A stretch of DNA of 64,000 nucleotides from Haloterrigena sp. KLK7. Its GTDB lineage: Archaea > Halobacteriota > Halobacteria > Halobacteriales > Natrialbaceae. The stretch lies in the NCBI RefSeq assembly GCF_037914945.1, contig NZ_CP149787.1:2480001-2544000 (forward strand), read 5' to 3'. Below the pieces are notes generated by a model. The model had not been told where the DNA came from. It did no database searches and was given only the letters and a program-made list of their open reading frames with translations. Of the stretch, positions 1 through 7,644 are shown one piece after another. Position numbers and translations under genes: made by a program. Within the stretch, counting starts at the first letter, position 1; every line of letters starts with the position of its first letter.

Positions 1-657
1 CTCGTGGGGCCAGAAGGTGACGCCCAGCAGTACGACGTAGAACACACCCACAACGGCAACCACAGCAATCCCGGGGATACTGGCGATTCCAGCGGTTGTC
101 AGCCAGTCCTGGCGCGGCGCGAACGCTGTAATCCTGAAGACCCATGCGACCAAGAGGACACTGAGCAGAGCAAGGTACACACGCCGGAGCCGGTTTGCGA
201 GCGCTTCGTATACCGAGACTTTCAGCGTCGGCCTGCGATAGTCCCTGCTCAGTTCCGCTCGCCAGTCGTGACTTTCAGTGCCTTGAGACGGATCGAGGGC
301 GTTTGCGAATAAGTTCTCTTGGATGACTCGTGCGCGAGAGCGAAAGACGTCGTAGTCCCGGTACCGCCGTGCTTCGATGCCCAGAAAGACGGTGACGACA
401 ACGATCCCGATCAGCAAGAGATAGTGTGGGTTATCGGTACTCGAAAACCCCCACGTCAAGATCGCTGCCATCAGCGTCACCGCCCACGTCGTCGTCTCGT
501 CGAGGCGCTGTCGCCACGTCCCCACTCGGTCTATCTCTCCGCGATAGGCGTGGGCCATCACCGAACCGAGTCCCGTACTGTCGTCGACCATTTCGCGGCC
601 GATCTCCCGTTGGTCCGGTGCTGTTGGGTCGAACTCGTCGCTACTCGAATCGGTCAT
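1..657 (-). CDS. DUF2270 family membrane protein (C-terminus cut by window edge)
   Basis: Read on the minus strand from ATG at 657, the frame stays open to base 1, giving 219 codons with the C-terminus missing. Four hydrophobic segments can be seen at about residues 55-72, 78-95, 163-180 and 195-215. A basic, RYRDYD-containing cytoplasmic stretch lies between segments two and three. This layout and the N-terminal acidic tail match the haloarchaeal DUF2270 family as I remember it; the molecular function is unknown. A TATA-like CTTATG element at about 681-688 lies 27 bases upstream and supports this start. Base composition is less GC-rich than the centre of the window. Confidence 0.75.
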   Translation of the reverse strand, partial: MTDSSSDEFDPTAPDQREIGREMVDDSTGLGSVMAHAYRGEIDRVGTWRQRLDETTTWAVTLMAAILTWGFSSTDNPHYLLLIGIVVVTVFLGIEARRYRDYDVFRSRARVIQENLFANALDPSQGTESHDWRAELSRDYRRPTLKVSVYEALANRLRRVYLALLSVLLVAWVFRITAFAPRQDWLTTAGIASIPGIAVVAVVGVFYVVLLGVTFWPHE

Positions 658-851
658 AGCGGAGAGACATCTCCTCGCTCCATAAGCAGTTGTGGTGACG
701 GCGTAATCTGAATGTCATGTACTGGAGAACATCGAATAGTACGCATACGTAGTTGCCGTACGAGACAGGCAGTCAAGTAACCGATTCGAGGAGACAGATA
801 GCGATCACAGCGATAAAAATGCACGCTTAGATATTCGGATAAAACTGACAG

Positions 852-1127
852 TTACTCCCGGTCTGCTGGTTGAAGTAGAAGAAACTTGCCTCTCTCAACG
901 GTAATGTGGAAGTCGTTGAAGACGAATTTGACTGTCCCATTCCGTTGTGACTCACACAGCATATCCAACAGTTCAGGATCTATTGTCTCATACAACGGGG
1001 GCAACTCCCAAGGCTCACACTGTTTCAATGAGCTTACAGCGTGGATGGCTGCTCTACTCACGGATTCGTCTTCCGGAATTTCGTATTCCACCACCAAACG
1101 AGGTTCCGGATCTTGGGTTTCCATCAT
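852..1127 (-). CDS. HalOD1 output domain protein
   Basis: A 91-residue protein consisting of a single HalOD1-type domain. It has the characteristic ELPPLYETIDPELLDML motif near residues 40-56 followed by two beta strands (VKFVFNDFHITVE) typical of the fold. HalOD1 occurs in haloarchaea alone or at the end of signalling proteins and is thought to be an output domain; its ligand is unknown. ATG codons at 1127 and 1124 are both possible. A TATA-like element at 1149-1156 is centred 25 bases from 1127, which favours the longer form. The gene stands alone in a lower-GC stretch, as these often do in accessory regions. Confidence 0.75.
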   Translation of the reverse strand: MMETQDPEPRLVVEYEIPEDESVSRAAIHAVSSLKQCEPWELPPLYETIDPELLDMLCESQRNGTVKFVFNDFHITVERGKFLLLQPADRE

Positions 1128-1343
1128 CAGGTACAGTGGCCGTACTCGGATAAATCCCGACTTTGAAATGTAATTGGTCGCTGGGTTAGCATCTCTGGTT
1201 GCCCTTCAGCGCAGATGAGGAAGTTATCGCAGCAGTTGGAGGAGAGAAAGAGCTGTCAGCAGAGGGAAGCAATCGAGTAGAAGTTCCGACTGGAACAGAA
1301 AATCCGCTTTCATGGGTTGTAACTCCGTGGAGCTGTGCGTGGA

Positions 1344-1709
1344 ATGAGCGTAGACATGGGTTCGTCCGAACTGGATGACCGGAATCGGCAAATTCTCCAT
1401 CTCCTCCAGCAGAACGCTCGCAGTATTAGTACCGAGAATATCGGTAGGCAGATCGGTATCGCGGCCCTTACTGTCCGAAACCGTCTCAAGAAGATGGAAG
1501 GTGCTGGGATCATTCGAGGCTATCATCCTGAAATCGACTACGATAACTGGTGCATCGAGATCGATCTCACTCGGTCGGGACTAGCTTTCGACGAGAACGG
1601 CCGTCATCCGCCGCGAACGCTGTCGCTCGAGGGCAGTAGTAATCGGCGAGAAATGCGATCAGTTCGAGTTACCGAGGTTCAATCGATGTGGCCTTCGCGA
1701 CGCAGTTGA
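1344..1709 (+). pseudogene. Truncated Lrp/AsnC-family regulator
   Basis: Residues from about 5 to 65 form a clear Lrp/AsnC winged helix: LDDRNRQILHLLQQNAR, then helix-turn-helix IGRQIGIAALTVRNRLKKM and the GIIRGYHPEIDY end of the DNA-binding domain. Full-length haloarchaeal Lrp proteins continue into a RAM/AsnC ligand domain of about 80 residues. Here the sequence after about base 1545 shows no such domain and reads as unrelated, low-bias sequence to the stop. I therefore call it a gene remnant that has lost its effector domain. It overlaps the 3' end of aIF1A on the other strand by 31 bases, also unlike an intact gene. An alternative is a stand-alone DNA-binding domain that is still expressed. 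Confidence 0.6.
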
Positions 1710-1963
1710 TCTGCGTCCTGGCTGGTGTAGCGCCACTCGATCGTCGCCTTCTCGTCCTGCCAGTCCCAGGGTTCGGCGACGACGATGTCGTCTTGTTCGA
1801 TCCACGTGCGGTATTTCATCCGACCGGGGATGCGGCCGAGGCGTTCCTCGCCGTCGGCACAGCGCAGTTGGACGTGGTTGCCACCGAGGTGTTCGGTCAC
1901 GACGGCGAATACTTCATCGTTGTTGGGCATACGGAGGTTCCGGCGCCCGGATTCTTCTGTCAC
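1679..1963 (-). CDS. eif1A: Translation initiation factor aIF1A
   Basis: A 94-residue S1-like OB-fold protein nearly identical in layout to haloarchaeal aIF1A: basic N-terminal tail ([10 protein letters not shown]), then [34 protein letters not shown] and [15 protein letters not shown]. It binds the A site of the 30S subunit and assists start codon selection. An upstream ATG exists at 1987, but it lies inside the TATA box (CTTTAAAT, 1986-1993). The GTG at 1963 is 26 bases from the box centre and begins the protein exactly where homologues begin (VTEESGRR), so I chose GTG. It is monocistronic. Confidence 0.93.
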   Translation of the reverse strand: MTEESGRRNLRMPNNDEVFAVVTEHLGGNHVQLRCADGEERLGRIPGRMKYRTWIEQDDIVVAEPWDWQDEKATIEWRYTSQDADQLRREGHID

Positions 1964-1985
1964 AACTGTACTACGGGCGGGAGAC

Positions 1986-1993
1986 ATTTAAAG
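1986..1993 (-). promoter_or_regulatory. TATA box of aIF1A, decides the GTG start
   Basis: CTTTAAAT on the minus strand, centred about 26 bases upstream of GTG 1963. It overlaps the alternative ATG at 1987, which would therefore lie upstream of the expected transcription start. This favours a leaderless mRNA starting at or next to the GTG. Confidence 0.7.
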
Positions 1994-2091
1994 GATTGGA
2001 GGGACGTGGTAACATCTGGCTCGATCGGACAGTGGGGACGCTAGACAGATAGCCGCGCCGACGCTCGCGATCGGCGAACGGCGACTGATGG

Positions 2092-2604
2092 CTACAGTTC
2101 CCGATCCGAATCCGGATTCTCGAGTTCCCACAGCAGTTCCGGCAGGAAGGCCTCGAGGTTGTCGATGACCCGTCGCTCGCTGACGTTCAGCCCCTCGCAG
2201 TGTTCGTGGGCCGAGTCGCGGATGTCGACGTGGAGGTCGCCGTCCTCGAGGAAGACCCCGAGCGGGAAGACCGAACATCGGGTCGGTTTCCAGTCCTCCT
2301 CGAGGTGGAGCGCACAGAGGCCGTCCTCCCGGAGGAAGGCGCAGGCACAACCGTCGTCGCTGACGTGGTCGTCCCGGTCTTTCTCCTCGCGGGTGACGAA
2401 CTTCTCGCCGCGGAAGTCCGTCGTCGTCTCGGCGAGATTCGCCCGCTGGGCCAACTCGAGGAGGTCCTCGTCGTAGAGGAGCACGCCGTGGTGACAGCAC
2501 CACGTGCAGTCGTCGACGCACTCGAAGGTAAGCTCCGGATCGAACTCGACGACGACCTCGCGGTCGGGATAGACCTCGACGCGTCGCCGCTGGTCAGCGC
2601 TCAC
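2092..2604 (-). CDS. YkgJ-family cysteine-cluster protein
   Basis: A 170-residue protein with cysteines arranged as in the YkgJ/UPF0153 zinc- or iron-binding family: CVDDCTWCCHHG near residues 27-38, a later CACAF (about 89-93), C in GLCALH, and TRCSVFPLGV near residue 110. The family is proposed to bind a metal cluster; the substrate is unknown. I chose the GTG at 2604 because the region upstream (basic, proline-rich) does not look conserved and the mature haloarchaeal proteins start just before a VEVYPDREVVVEF-type strand. The frame is open to an alternative start at 2691. It lies alone between aIF1A and a divergent gene. Confidence 0.75.
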   Translation of the reverse strand: MSADQRRRVEVYPDREVVVEFDPELTFECVDDCTWCCHHGVLLYDEDLLELAQRANLAETTTDFRGEKFVTREEKDRDDHVSDDGCACAFLREDGLCALHLEEDWKPTRCSVFPLGVFLEDGDLHVDIRDSAHEHCEGLNVSERRVIDNLEAFLPELLWELENPDSDREL

Positions 2605-2853
2605 GAGTCGGGGGAGGGGCCTCGTCTTCAAGTGCCTTTCTACCTGTTTTTCAGTTCCGCCCGGTGGCCGACGGATCGGCCTGCCTCGCACGCTCGACGG
2701 CGAGACCGCGCGCGGATCGTCTCAGAAACCGAACGACCGACCGCGGATCGACGATCGACTCGAGGACGTCGTCACTGAGCCGCACCGCTCGAGACCCCGA
2801 CACAGGCACATGGAGGGCCGACGTATACCCCGATCCCCGGGCAACGAAGGGAT

Positions 2854-3102
2854 ATGTGCGCTAACCTCACCGTCGACGAGGAAGGGAAGCGAGTCGTCAA
2901 CACGAACGGCGAGGAGATCGGCGTCATCGACGAGGTCGGTGCGGGGGTCGCGTACGTCGAACCCGGCGCGGAGATGAGCGATTCGATCAAGTCGCGGCTC
3001 CACCGCGACCGGGACGTCGCCGACGGTATGGAACGGTTCCAGCTCGACGAGGACTACATCGACGAGATCACCGGCGACGAAGTGCGGCTACAGCGGTTCT
3101 GA
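2854..3102 (+). CDS. PRC-barrel-like small haloarchaeal protein
   Basis: An 82-residue acidic protein. The N-terminal half (MCANLTVDEEGKRVV, then GEEIGVIDEVGAGVAYVEP) resembles a PRC-barrel strand pattern in which a small beta barrel carries a Gly-x-Ile/Val-x-x-Val turn. The C-terminal half is charged and ends in DEVRLQRF. Proteins of this type are common in haloarchaea and their function is not known. ATG at 2854 is the only reasonable start. It runs toward the minus-strand amidohydrolase gene, with 31 bases between the two ends. Confidence 0.7.
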   Translation: MCANLTVDEEGKRVVNTNGEEIGVIDEVGAGVAYVEPGAEMSDSIKSRLHRDRDVADGMERFQLDEDYIDEITGDEVRLQRF

Positions 3103-3133
3103 GCGGGCCGGGAACCGGCCGACTGTCGATTAC

Positions 3134-4159
3134 TCATCCCTGCTCCAGCAGCCCCTCGAGGGTCCGGTAGCGAACGTTCGCCCGCGCCTCGGCCGAGAGG
3201 TCGAACCGATCGAACAGTCCGAGCTGTGGAACCGCCTGATCCGGATGGAGGTAGTCCGTCCCGAAGAGGAGTTTGTCGTGGTAGGTCTCGAGGAACGCCC
3301 GTCCGTACTCGGGATCGCGGGTGAGCGCGGTCCAGCCGGAGAGTCCCGAAATGTCGCCGTAGACGTTGTCGTATGCGCCGAGAAGCTCCGGAACCCGACC
3401 GCCGGGTTCGACCGGTCGTTCGGGGTACCGACCCAGATCCGCTTCCTCGACGTCCGCGGAGATGTGCGCCCACCAGCCGTGGGCGTGGCCGACGAAATCG
3501 ACGTCGGGGAACGACGCCAGCACGTCCTCGAAGCGCGGCAGGCCGACCGCGTCGAGCATCGCCTTGTCGTCGAAGTGGAGGACGACCGGGAGCCCGTGGT
3601 CGGCACACAGTTCGTACAGCCGCTCGTGTCGCGCGTCGTCGACCGGCAAGCCGGCCTTCAGTTCGCCGAAGCCCCGCGCGCCCCGCTCGACGTAGCGCTC
3701 GAGCAGGTTCGTGACGGCCGAGAAGTCTTCCTCGTAGACCAGCGTCCGCGGGTCGACCGTACAGAAGGGAACGAGTCGATCGGGGTAGGCGGCGACCTGC
3801 TCGAGGATCCACCAACTCGGCGCCTGAACCGGATAGCTCTCGGGCGAATCGAGCGCCAGCACGACCGCGCGGTCGATGCCGACCGCGTCCATCCACGACA
3901 CCAGGTCGTCCGCGTCCAGCGGATCCCTGTCGAGGGTCTCGGTGGGGATCAGATGTGTGTGGACGTCGAACAGCGGCTGTCCGCTGTCGGACTCTTCCTG
4001 GCTCGATCCCGCGTTCGGTTCCGTCTCGGCCGTCGCACTCGCCCCCGCGCCGATGGCGCCGGCGGCTCCGAGGAGTCCGGCGCTCGCCCTCGAGAGCACG
4101 CGTCGCCGGGACGCGCTCGTCATCGATCGCTCTCGGTCGCTCGCTCGCGCTCGAGGCAT
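3134..4159 (-). CDS. Tat-exported amidohydrolase-family protein
   Basis: A 341-residue protein of the amidohydrolase-2 (TIM-barrel metal hydrolase) type. The N-terminus carries a twin-arginine signal (SRRRVLSRASAGLLGAAGA, about residues 17-35) followed by an Ala/Glu-rich linker. The barrel begins with the FDVHTHLIP metal motif near residue 70, continues with VLHFDDKA and VGHAHGWWAH, and ends with GTDYLHPD, which supplies the conserved Asp. This suggests an exported or cell-surface metal-dependent hydrolase or decarboxylase; the substrate cannot be told. ATG 4159 has a GGGGAG sequence a few bases upstream; ATG 4123 would also keep the signal peptide. The preceding gene diverges. Confidence 0.8.
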   Translation of the reverse strand: MPRARASDRERSMTSASRRRVLSRASAGLLGAAGAIGAGASATAETEPNAGSSQEESDSGQPLFDVHTHLIPTETLDRDPLDADDLVSWMDAVGIDRAVVLALDSPESYPVQAPSWWILEQVAAYPDRLVPFCTVDPRTLVYEEDFSAVTNLLERYVERGARGFGELKAGLPVDDARHERLYELCADHGLPVVLHFDDKAMLDAVGLPRFEDVLASFPDVDFVGHAHGWWAHISADVEEADLGRYPERPVEPGGRVPELLGAYDNVYGDISGLSGWTALTRDPEYGRAFLETYHDKLLFGTDYLHPDQAVPQLGLFDRFDLSAEARANVRYRTLEGLLEQG

Positions 4160-4280
4160 GCTATTACTCCCCACAATCAGGACAAAAACGGTACGGGGGA
4201 CCGATCAGTCGGGCGACGGGTCGCGGAGGCTTTTAGTCCCGAGGCGGTCGAACGATCCGATTACGAACGTCGAAGTACCG

Positions 4281-4832
4281 ATGTCGGACGCGACCACCGC
4301 CCTCGTCACCGGACCGCCCCGCAGCGGCAAGACGACCGCCCTCGAGCGGACCGTCTCGCGCCTGCGCGGGGACGGCTACACGGTCGGTGGACTCTCGAGC
4401 CCCGAACGCCGCGCGGACGGCCAGCGGGTCGGGTTCGATATCGTCGCTCTCGGGAGCGGTGAGCGTGCGCCGATGGCCCGCGTCGATTTCGTCGACGGTC
4501 CCAGCGTCGGCACCTACACCGTCGACGTCTCGGCCGTCGATCGTCTCGCCGGGAGGGCGCTGCCGCCGGCCGTCGACGACGCCGACTGCGTGGTGATCGA
4601 CGAGATCGCGCCGATGCAACTCGAGAGCGACCGGTTCGTTCGGGAAACGAGGCGCGCCCTCGAGTCGTCGACGCCGGTGCTGGCCGCGATCAAACTGGAC
4701 GCGACGGACGGATTCCTCGGCGCGGTGAAAAATCGGTCGGATACGGAGCGGTTCGTGATCGAGCCGGACGCGCGAGACGCGCTTCCCGAGACCCTCGCCG
4801 CGTGGGTCCGGTCCCGAATCCGGCCTCGATAG
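4281..4832 (+). CDS. THEP1-type nucleoside-triphosphatase
   Basis: A 183-residue P-loop NTPase. Walker A is GPPRSGKTT at about residues 10-18, and Walker B is CVVIDEIAPM near residue 105, followed by a conserved arrangement of LESDRFVRETRRAL. These match the THEP1/YP_NTPase family of archaeal nucleoside-triphosphatases, whose physiological role is unclear (they hydrolyse NTPs slowly and may process nucleotides or RNA). ATG 4281 starts just ahead of the P-loop strand; longer in-frame starts read through the divergent promoter region and are not credible. It is transcribed divergently from the amidohydrolase gene. Confidence 0.82.
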   Translation: MSDATTALVTGPPRSGKTTALERTVSRLRGDGYTVGGLSSPERRADGQRVGFDIVALGSGERAPMARVDFVDGPSVGTYTVDVSAVDRLAGRALPPAVDDADCVVIDEIAPMQLESDRFVRETRRALESSTPVLAAIKLDATDGFLGAVKNRSDTERFVIEPDARDALPETLAAWVRSRIRPR

Positions 4833-4882
4833 TCTATCGGCCCCAATCCCAATCTCAGTTCCTATTTCGAGCTCTCGTAGCG

Positions 4883-5015
4883 TGTGACGGCTGTTCCGCC
4901 GGACCGTGACAGGCGTTCCAGCGGAGCGGGTGACAGGGATGCCGCCGAACCGTGTGACAGGCGATTCGGCGGCGCGTGTGACAGGGGAACCGTCGGCGTC
5001 TGACAGGGACGCCGG
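4883..5015. repeat. Degenerate 24-bp tandem repeat between convergent genes
   Basis: Six units begin with TGAC at 4885, 4907, 4931, 4955, 4979 and 5001, so the period is 24 bases with two 22-base steps. A typical unit is TGACAGG followed by a 9-11 base GC stretch of the type TTCCGCCGGA and a CGTG end. The array sits between the stop of the NTPase gene (4832) and the stop of the minus-strand gene at 5051, and encodes nothing visible. The units differ by about a third of their positions. Confidence 0.8.
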
Positions 5016-5050
5016 CGGAACGCGTGCGTGTGCGAATTCAGCTACCGACG

Positions 5051-5263
5051 TTACTCCTCGATGACGAGGTACGTCCGGTCGAGGCGGTGCTCGAGCGAGA
5101 CGTCGTCGGCGTCGACACTCGATTCGACGAACTCCTCGATGCCGGCGGCGTGGAGATCGGTGACGTCGATGCGACGTCGCTGGGGGTCGAACTCCAGCGC
5201 GGTGCCCTCGTCTCTGGTGGTCGGCTCGGATCGGTCATCGGTTCGGTCGACGATCAGTGCCAT
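5051..5263 (-). CDS. Unassigned small haloarchaeal protein
   Basis: A 70-residue very acidic protein that I do not recognise. It starts MALIVDRTDD and ends in a hydrophobic-acidic strand (TYLVIEE), with a central FEDPQ-like region rich in Asp and Arg and a possible helix (GIEEFVESSVD). Codon use is normal for the window and a TATA element (GGTTTAACG, 5288-5296) lies 29 bases from the ATG, so it is very likely a real leaderless gene. It faces the NTPase gene across the tandem repeat. Confidence 0.65.
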   Translation of the reverse strand: MALIVDRTDDRSEPTTRDEGTALEFDPQRRRIDVTDLHAAGIEEFVESSVDADDVSLEHRLDRTYLVIEE

Positions 5264-5287
5264 ACGTATCGATGAGACGGAAAGTAC

Positions 5288-5296
5288 GTTAAACCG
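5288..5296 (-). promoter_or_regulatory. TATA box of the gene at 5051-5263
   Basis: GGTTTAACG on the minus strand, centred 29 bases from ATG 5263, the spacing expected for a leaderless haloarchaeal transcript. Confidence 0.55.
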
Positions 5297-5391
5297 ATCC
5301 GCCCGGAGTGAAAGTGAAAGTGCAGGACAGCGGGAGTGTGACGTGGGATCTGTGGATTGACGTCGCGGCGATGGTGGCGCGAGTCTCCGGC

Positions 5392-5814
5392 CTACCCGAG
5401 GCGTTTGACGTCGACGCGGTGGGGTCCCGCGTCGGTCTCGAGTTCCACCGCGTCGACGATCGCCGCCTCCGCTCGCGCCTGCCAGTCCTCGACGGCCTCG
5501 GCGTGGCGCTTGCGGATCCGGTCCGTCTCGGACGGGTCGGCGTCCTCGAGTTCCCCCTCGAGGTCGGGGTAGTCGGCGACGACGTCGTCCGCGATGACGT
5601 CCCCGGGCGGGACGTGGACCGCGCCGGTCAGTTCGGTGTCGTCGCGCCGGTAGACGTGGATCCGCGCCCGCATCCGTCCGTGGAACGGCGGCGTCACCCG
5701 GAGCACGGCTGCGCCGGGGTTCTCCCGCGTGTACGCGTAGGCGTTGACCGCATCCTCGGCCGAGAGCGCGAGCGAGCGAATCGCCGTCGGATCGTCTTCA
5801 GTGTCCCCCGCCAT
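5392..5814 (-). CDS. Unassigned conserved-looking haloarchaeal protein
   Basis: A 140-residue acidic protein, start MAGDTEDDPT. It has a mixed alpha/beta core (SAEDAVNAYAYTRENPGAA, then VLRVTPPFHGRMRARIHVY) and a C-terminal helix with many charged residues (DRIRKRHAEAVEDW) followed by a final strand. No catalytic motif is evident and I do not recognise a named family. I chose ATG 5814 rather than an upstream start because a TATA-like CCTTTTACC lies at about 5845-5853 and the upstream extension is basic and unlike the rest of the protein. It diverges from the ZIP transporter gene. Confidence 0.68.
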   Translation of the reverse strand: MAGDTEDDPTAIRSLALSAEDAVNAYAYTRENPGAAVLRVTPPFHGRMRARIHVYRRDDTELTGAVHVPPGDVIADDVVADYPDLEGELEDADPSETDRIRKRHAEAVEDWQARAEAAIVDAVELETDAGPHRVDVKRLG

Positions 5815-6025
5815 TGCCCGTTCGTTAGGCTCGAGACGGGTAAAAGGTGTATATCGGTCGGACTCCGGGGTTCGAAACGGGCTCGAGGGTCGTCTGATGC
5901 GTCTCAATTATTTGCGCTATTGGAATCGCTCTCCCGTGCCCAGTCCCGTTTCGGGTAGCGGATACGGTATATCCAGGTCTCGTGGAAATAGCATTCAACT
6001 GTATCCAGACGCAAGCGGTAGTCAG

Positions 6026-6748
6026 ATGGCTGGTACCCTGGTACAGGCCCTTTCGTACACGATGTTGGCGGTCGTCGCCGCGCTCATCGGCGGACTCGCG
6101 GCTGTCTACCGGACGCCGGGACCGCAAATGGAGAGTAACGTCCAGCACTTCGCGGCCGGCGTCGTGTTCGCCGCCGTCGCCGCCGAACTCCTCCCGGACG
6201 TCCATACGCGGGCTCCGACCGTGGTCATCGTCGGATTCGCGATCGGTGTCGCCACCATGCTCGGCATCCATCGCCTCAGCAAGTACGTCGAAAAGCGGGG
6301 CATCGGCGGAAAGATGGCGGGCGCCGCTGGTCTGCTGATCACCGTGAGTATCGACATGCTGATCGACGGCGTTCTGATCGGCGTGGCGTTCTTGGCGGAG
6401 GCGGCCACGGGCGTTCTCATCGCGGTGGCGCTCGCGATCGAGGTCCTCTTTCTCGGCGTGACCGGCGTCATCGCGCTCCCGGAGGAGACGAGCACGCCGA
6501 AGAAACTGGCCGTCCCCGCCGGGTTCGGGCTGCTACTGCTGAGCGGAGTGACCGCCGGCGTCCTCCTGTTCGACGGCGTTACGGGCACGCCGATCGCGCT
6601 CGTGCTCGCGTTCGGATCCGCCGCCCTCCTCTATCTGGTGACCGAGGAACTCCTCGTCAAAGCCCAGAAGGTCCCGGAGACGCCGACGTCGACGACGCTG
6701 TTCTTCGTCGGCTTCCTCCTCATCTTCCTCCTCGACATGCTACACTGA
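6026..6748 (+). CDS. ZIP-family transporter homologue lacking the usual histidines
   Basis: A 240-residue integral membrane protein with about eight predicted segments in the ZIP order. The fourth segment reads SIDMLIDGVLIG where most ZIP carriers have H-N-x-x-D/E-G, so the His is Asp and the Asn is Met. The fifth reads ALAIEVLFLGV where H-E-I-P is usual, so the His is Ile and the Pro is Leu while the Glu remains. The fold is therefore ZIP-like but the binuclear metal site is altered, and the substrate may not be zinc. ATG 6026 (MAGTLVQ) starts just before the first segment; upstream in-frame sequence is non-membrane and basic. Confidence 0.8.
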   Translation: MAGTLVQALSYTMLAVVAALIGGLAAVYRTPGPQMESNVQHFAAGVVFAAVAAELLPDVHTRAPTVVIVGFAIGVATMLGIHRLSKYVEKRGIGGKMAGAAGLLITVSIDMLIDGVLIGVAFLAEAATGVLIAVALAIEVLFLGVTGVIALPEETSTPKKLAVPAGFGLLLLSGVTAGVLLFDGVTGTPIALVLAFGSAALLYLVTEELLVKAQKVPETPTSTTLFFVGFLLIFLLDMLH

Positions 6749-6876
6749 GGGTCTGCTGAGAGTCGAAAGACGAGGTTCTCCGTATTCGAGGGCACGAAAC
6801 AACAGTCGTCGTGACTGATCGTCAACTCGGACGGTACACGACTACATAGTCGCGTGAGGCGACACTCGAGAATCGG

Positions 6877-7644
6877 CTATCGCTCCTCGAGCGTCGGTCG
6901 AAAGACCTCGGCCCGGACGTCCGTCGAGACGCCGTGGGTCGCGTCGGCGGCCGACTCGGGGAGGCTCTCGTCGCGGTCCGCGTAGCGGGCCCGCAGCGAC
7001 GCGCGCACGGCCTCGCGGACGCAGGCTCGAGTCGCCGAGCCGACGTCGGTCCCGCTGCCAGAGAACGCGGTCCGTTCGCCGGTCGGATCGTGTCCGACGA
7101 CGATCGCGTCCGTCGTAGTCCCCGGAAACCCGGTCTCGGCGAGCAGCGTCGCGGCCTTCGCCTCCGCGGCGACGGCGACCAGGTTCGCCAGCGCGCCGGG
7201 GGCGAGCGCCCGTGTCGTGCCGACGACGATATTGACGGTGCCGCGGCCCGGTGTCGCGTCGCCGTCCCCGGTCGTCGAGTCGGGGTCGACGGTACTCGAG
7301 TCCGAGTCGTCCTCCGGGTCCATCGGCAGCGCGGCCGGGTTCGAGATACCGGCGGTCGCGTAGGCGGTCACGGAGCCCCGCCGCGCGCCGCGGGCGTCGG
7401 CCTGCTCGACGCCGGTCAGGAGGGTCGGTCCGCCGGCGTCGAAGTCCGCGCGCTCGAGGCGCTCGTCGACGTACGCCTCGAGATCGGTCCGGTCCCAGCC
7501 GTCGGGGACGGTGACGTTGTAGGCGCAGTCCGCGGTCCGGCGGCCGCCGTTCCAGCCGGTCGAGAGCCACTCCGTCCCCGAGCGAGCCGCCCGGAGGACG
7601 CCGTCTCGACGCACGGCCTCGTACGCGGGGCCAGTCGCGGTCAT
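6877..7644 (-). CDS. cbiZ: Adenosylcobinamide amidohydrolase CbiZ
   Basis: A 255-residue CbiZ protein. It removes the aminopropanol side chain of salvaged cobinamide or pseudo-B12, producing adenosylcobyric acid that can re-enter assembly through CbiB. Family features seen are RRTADCAYNVTVP near residue 38, GPTLLTGVEQADAR with the following AYATAGISNPAAL, and a late TTTDAIVVGHD segment. A 25-residue Asp/Ser/Thr-rich insert (about 110-135) interrupts the domain. It is last in the cobamide operon; its ATG overlaps the cobD stop (ATGA), suggesting translational coupling. Confidence 0.9.
   Translation of the reverse strand: MTATGPAYEAVRRDGVLRAARSGTEWLSTGWNGGRRTADCAYNVTVPDGWDRTDLEAYVDERLERADFDAGGPTLLTGVEQADARGARRGSVTAYATAGISNPAALPMDPEDDSDSSTVDPDSTTGDGDATPGRGTVNIVVGTTRALAPGALANLVAVAAEAKAATLLAETGFPGTTTDAIVVGHDPTGERTAFSGSGTDVGSATRACVREAVRASLRARYADRDESLPESAADATHGVSTDVRAEVFRPTLEER

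Noticed and set aside
1224-1526. A 100-codon minus-strand frame over the truncated Lrp gene.
   Set aside because: It is antisense to the recognisable Lrp helix-turn-helix and shows no family resemblance.
3245-4462. A long plus-strand frame running from within the amidohydrolase gene into the NTPase gene.
   Set aside because: It is out of frame with the NTPase P-loop and antisense to the amidohydrolase; composition is shadow-like.
4883-5015. CRISPR-like array.
   Set aside because: Units are 22-24 bases in direct contact with no spacers and diverge strongly; no cas genes are near.
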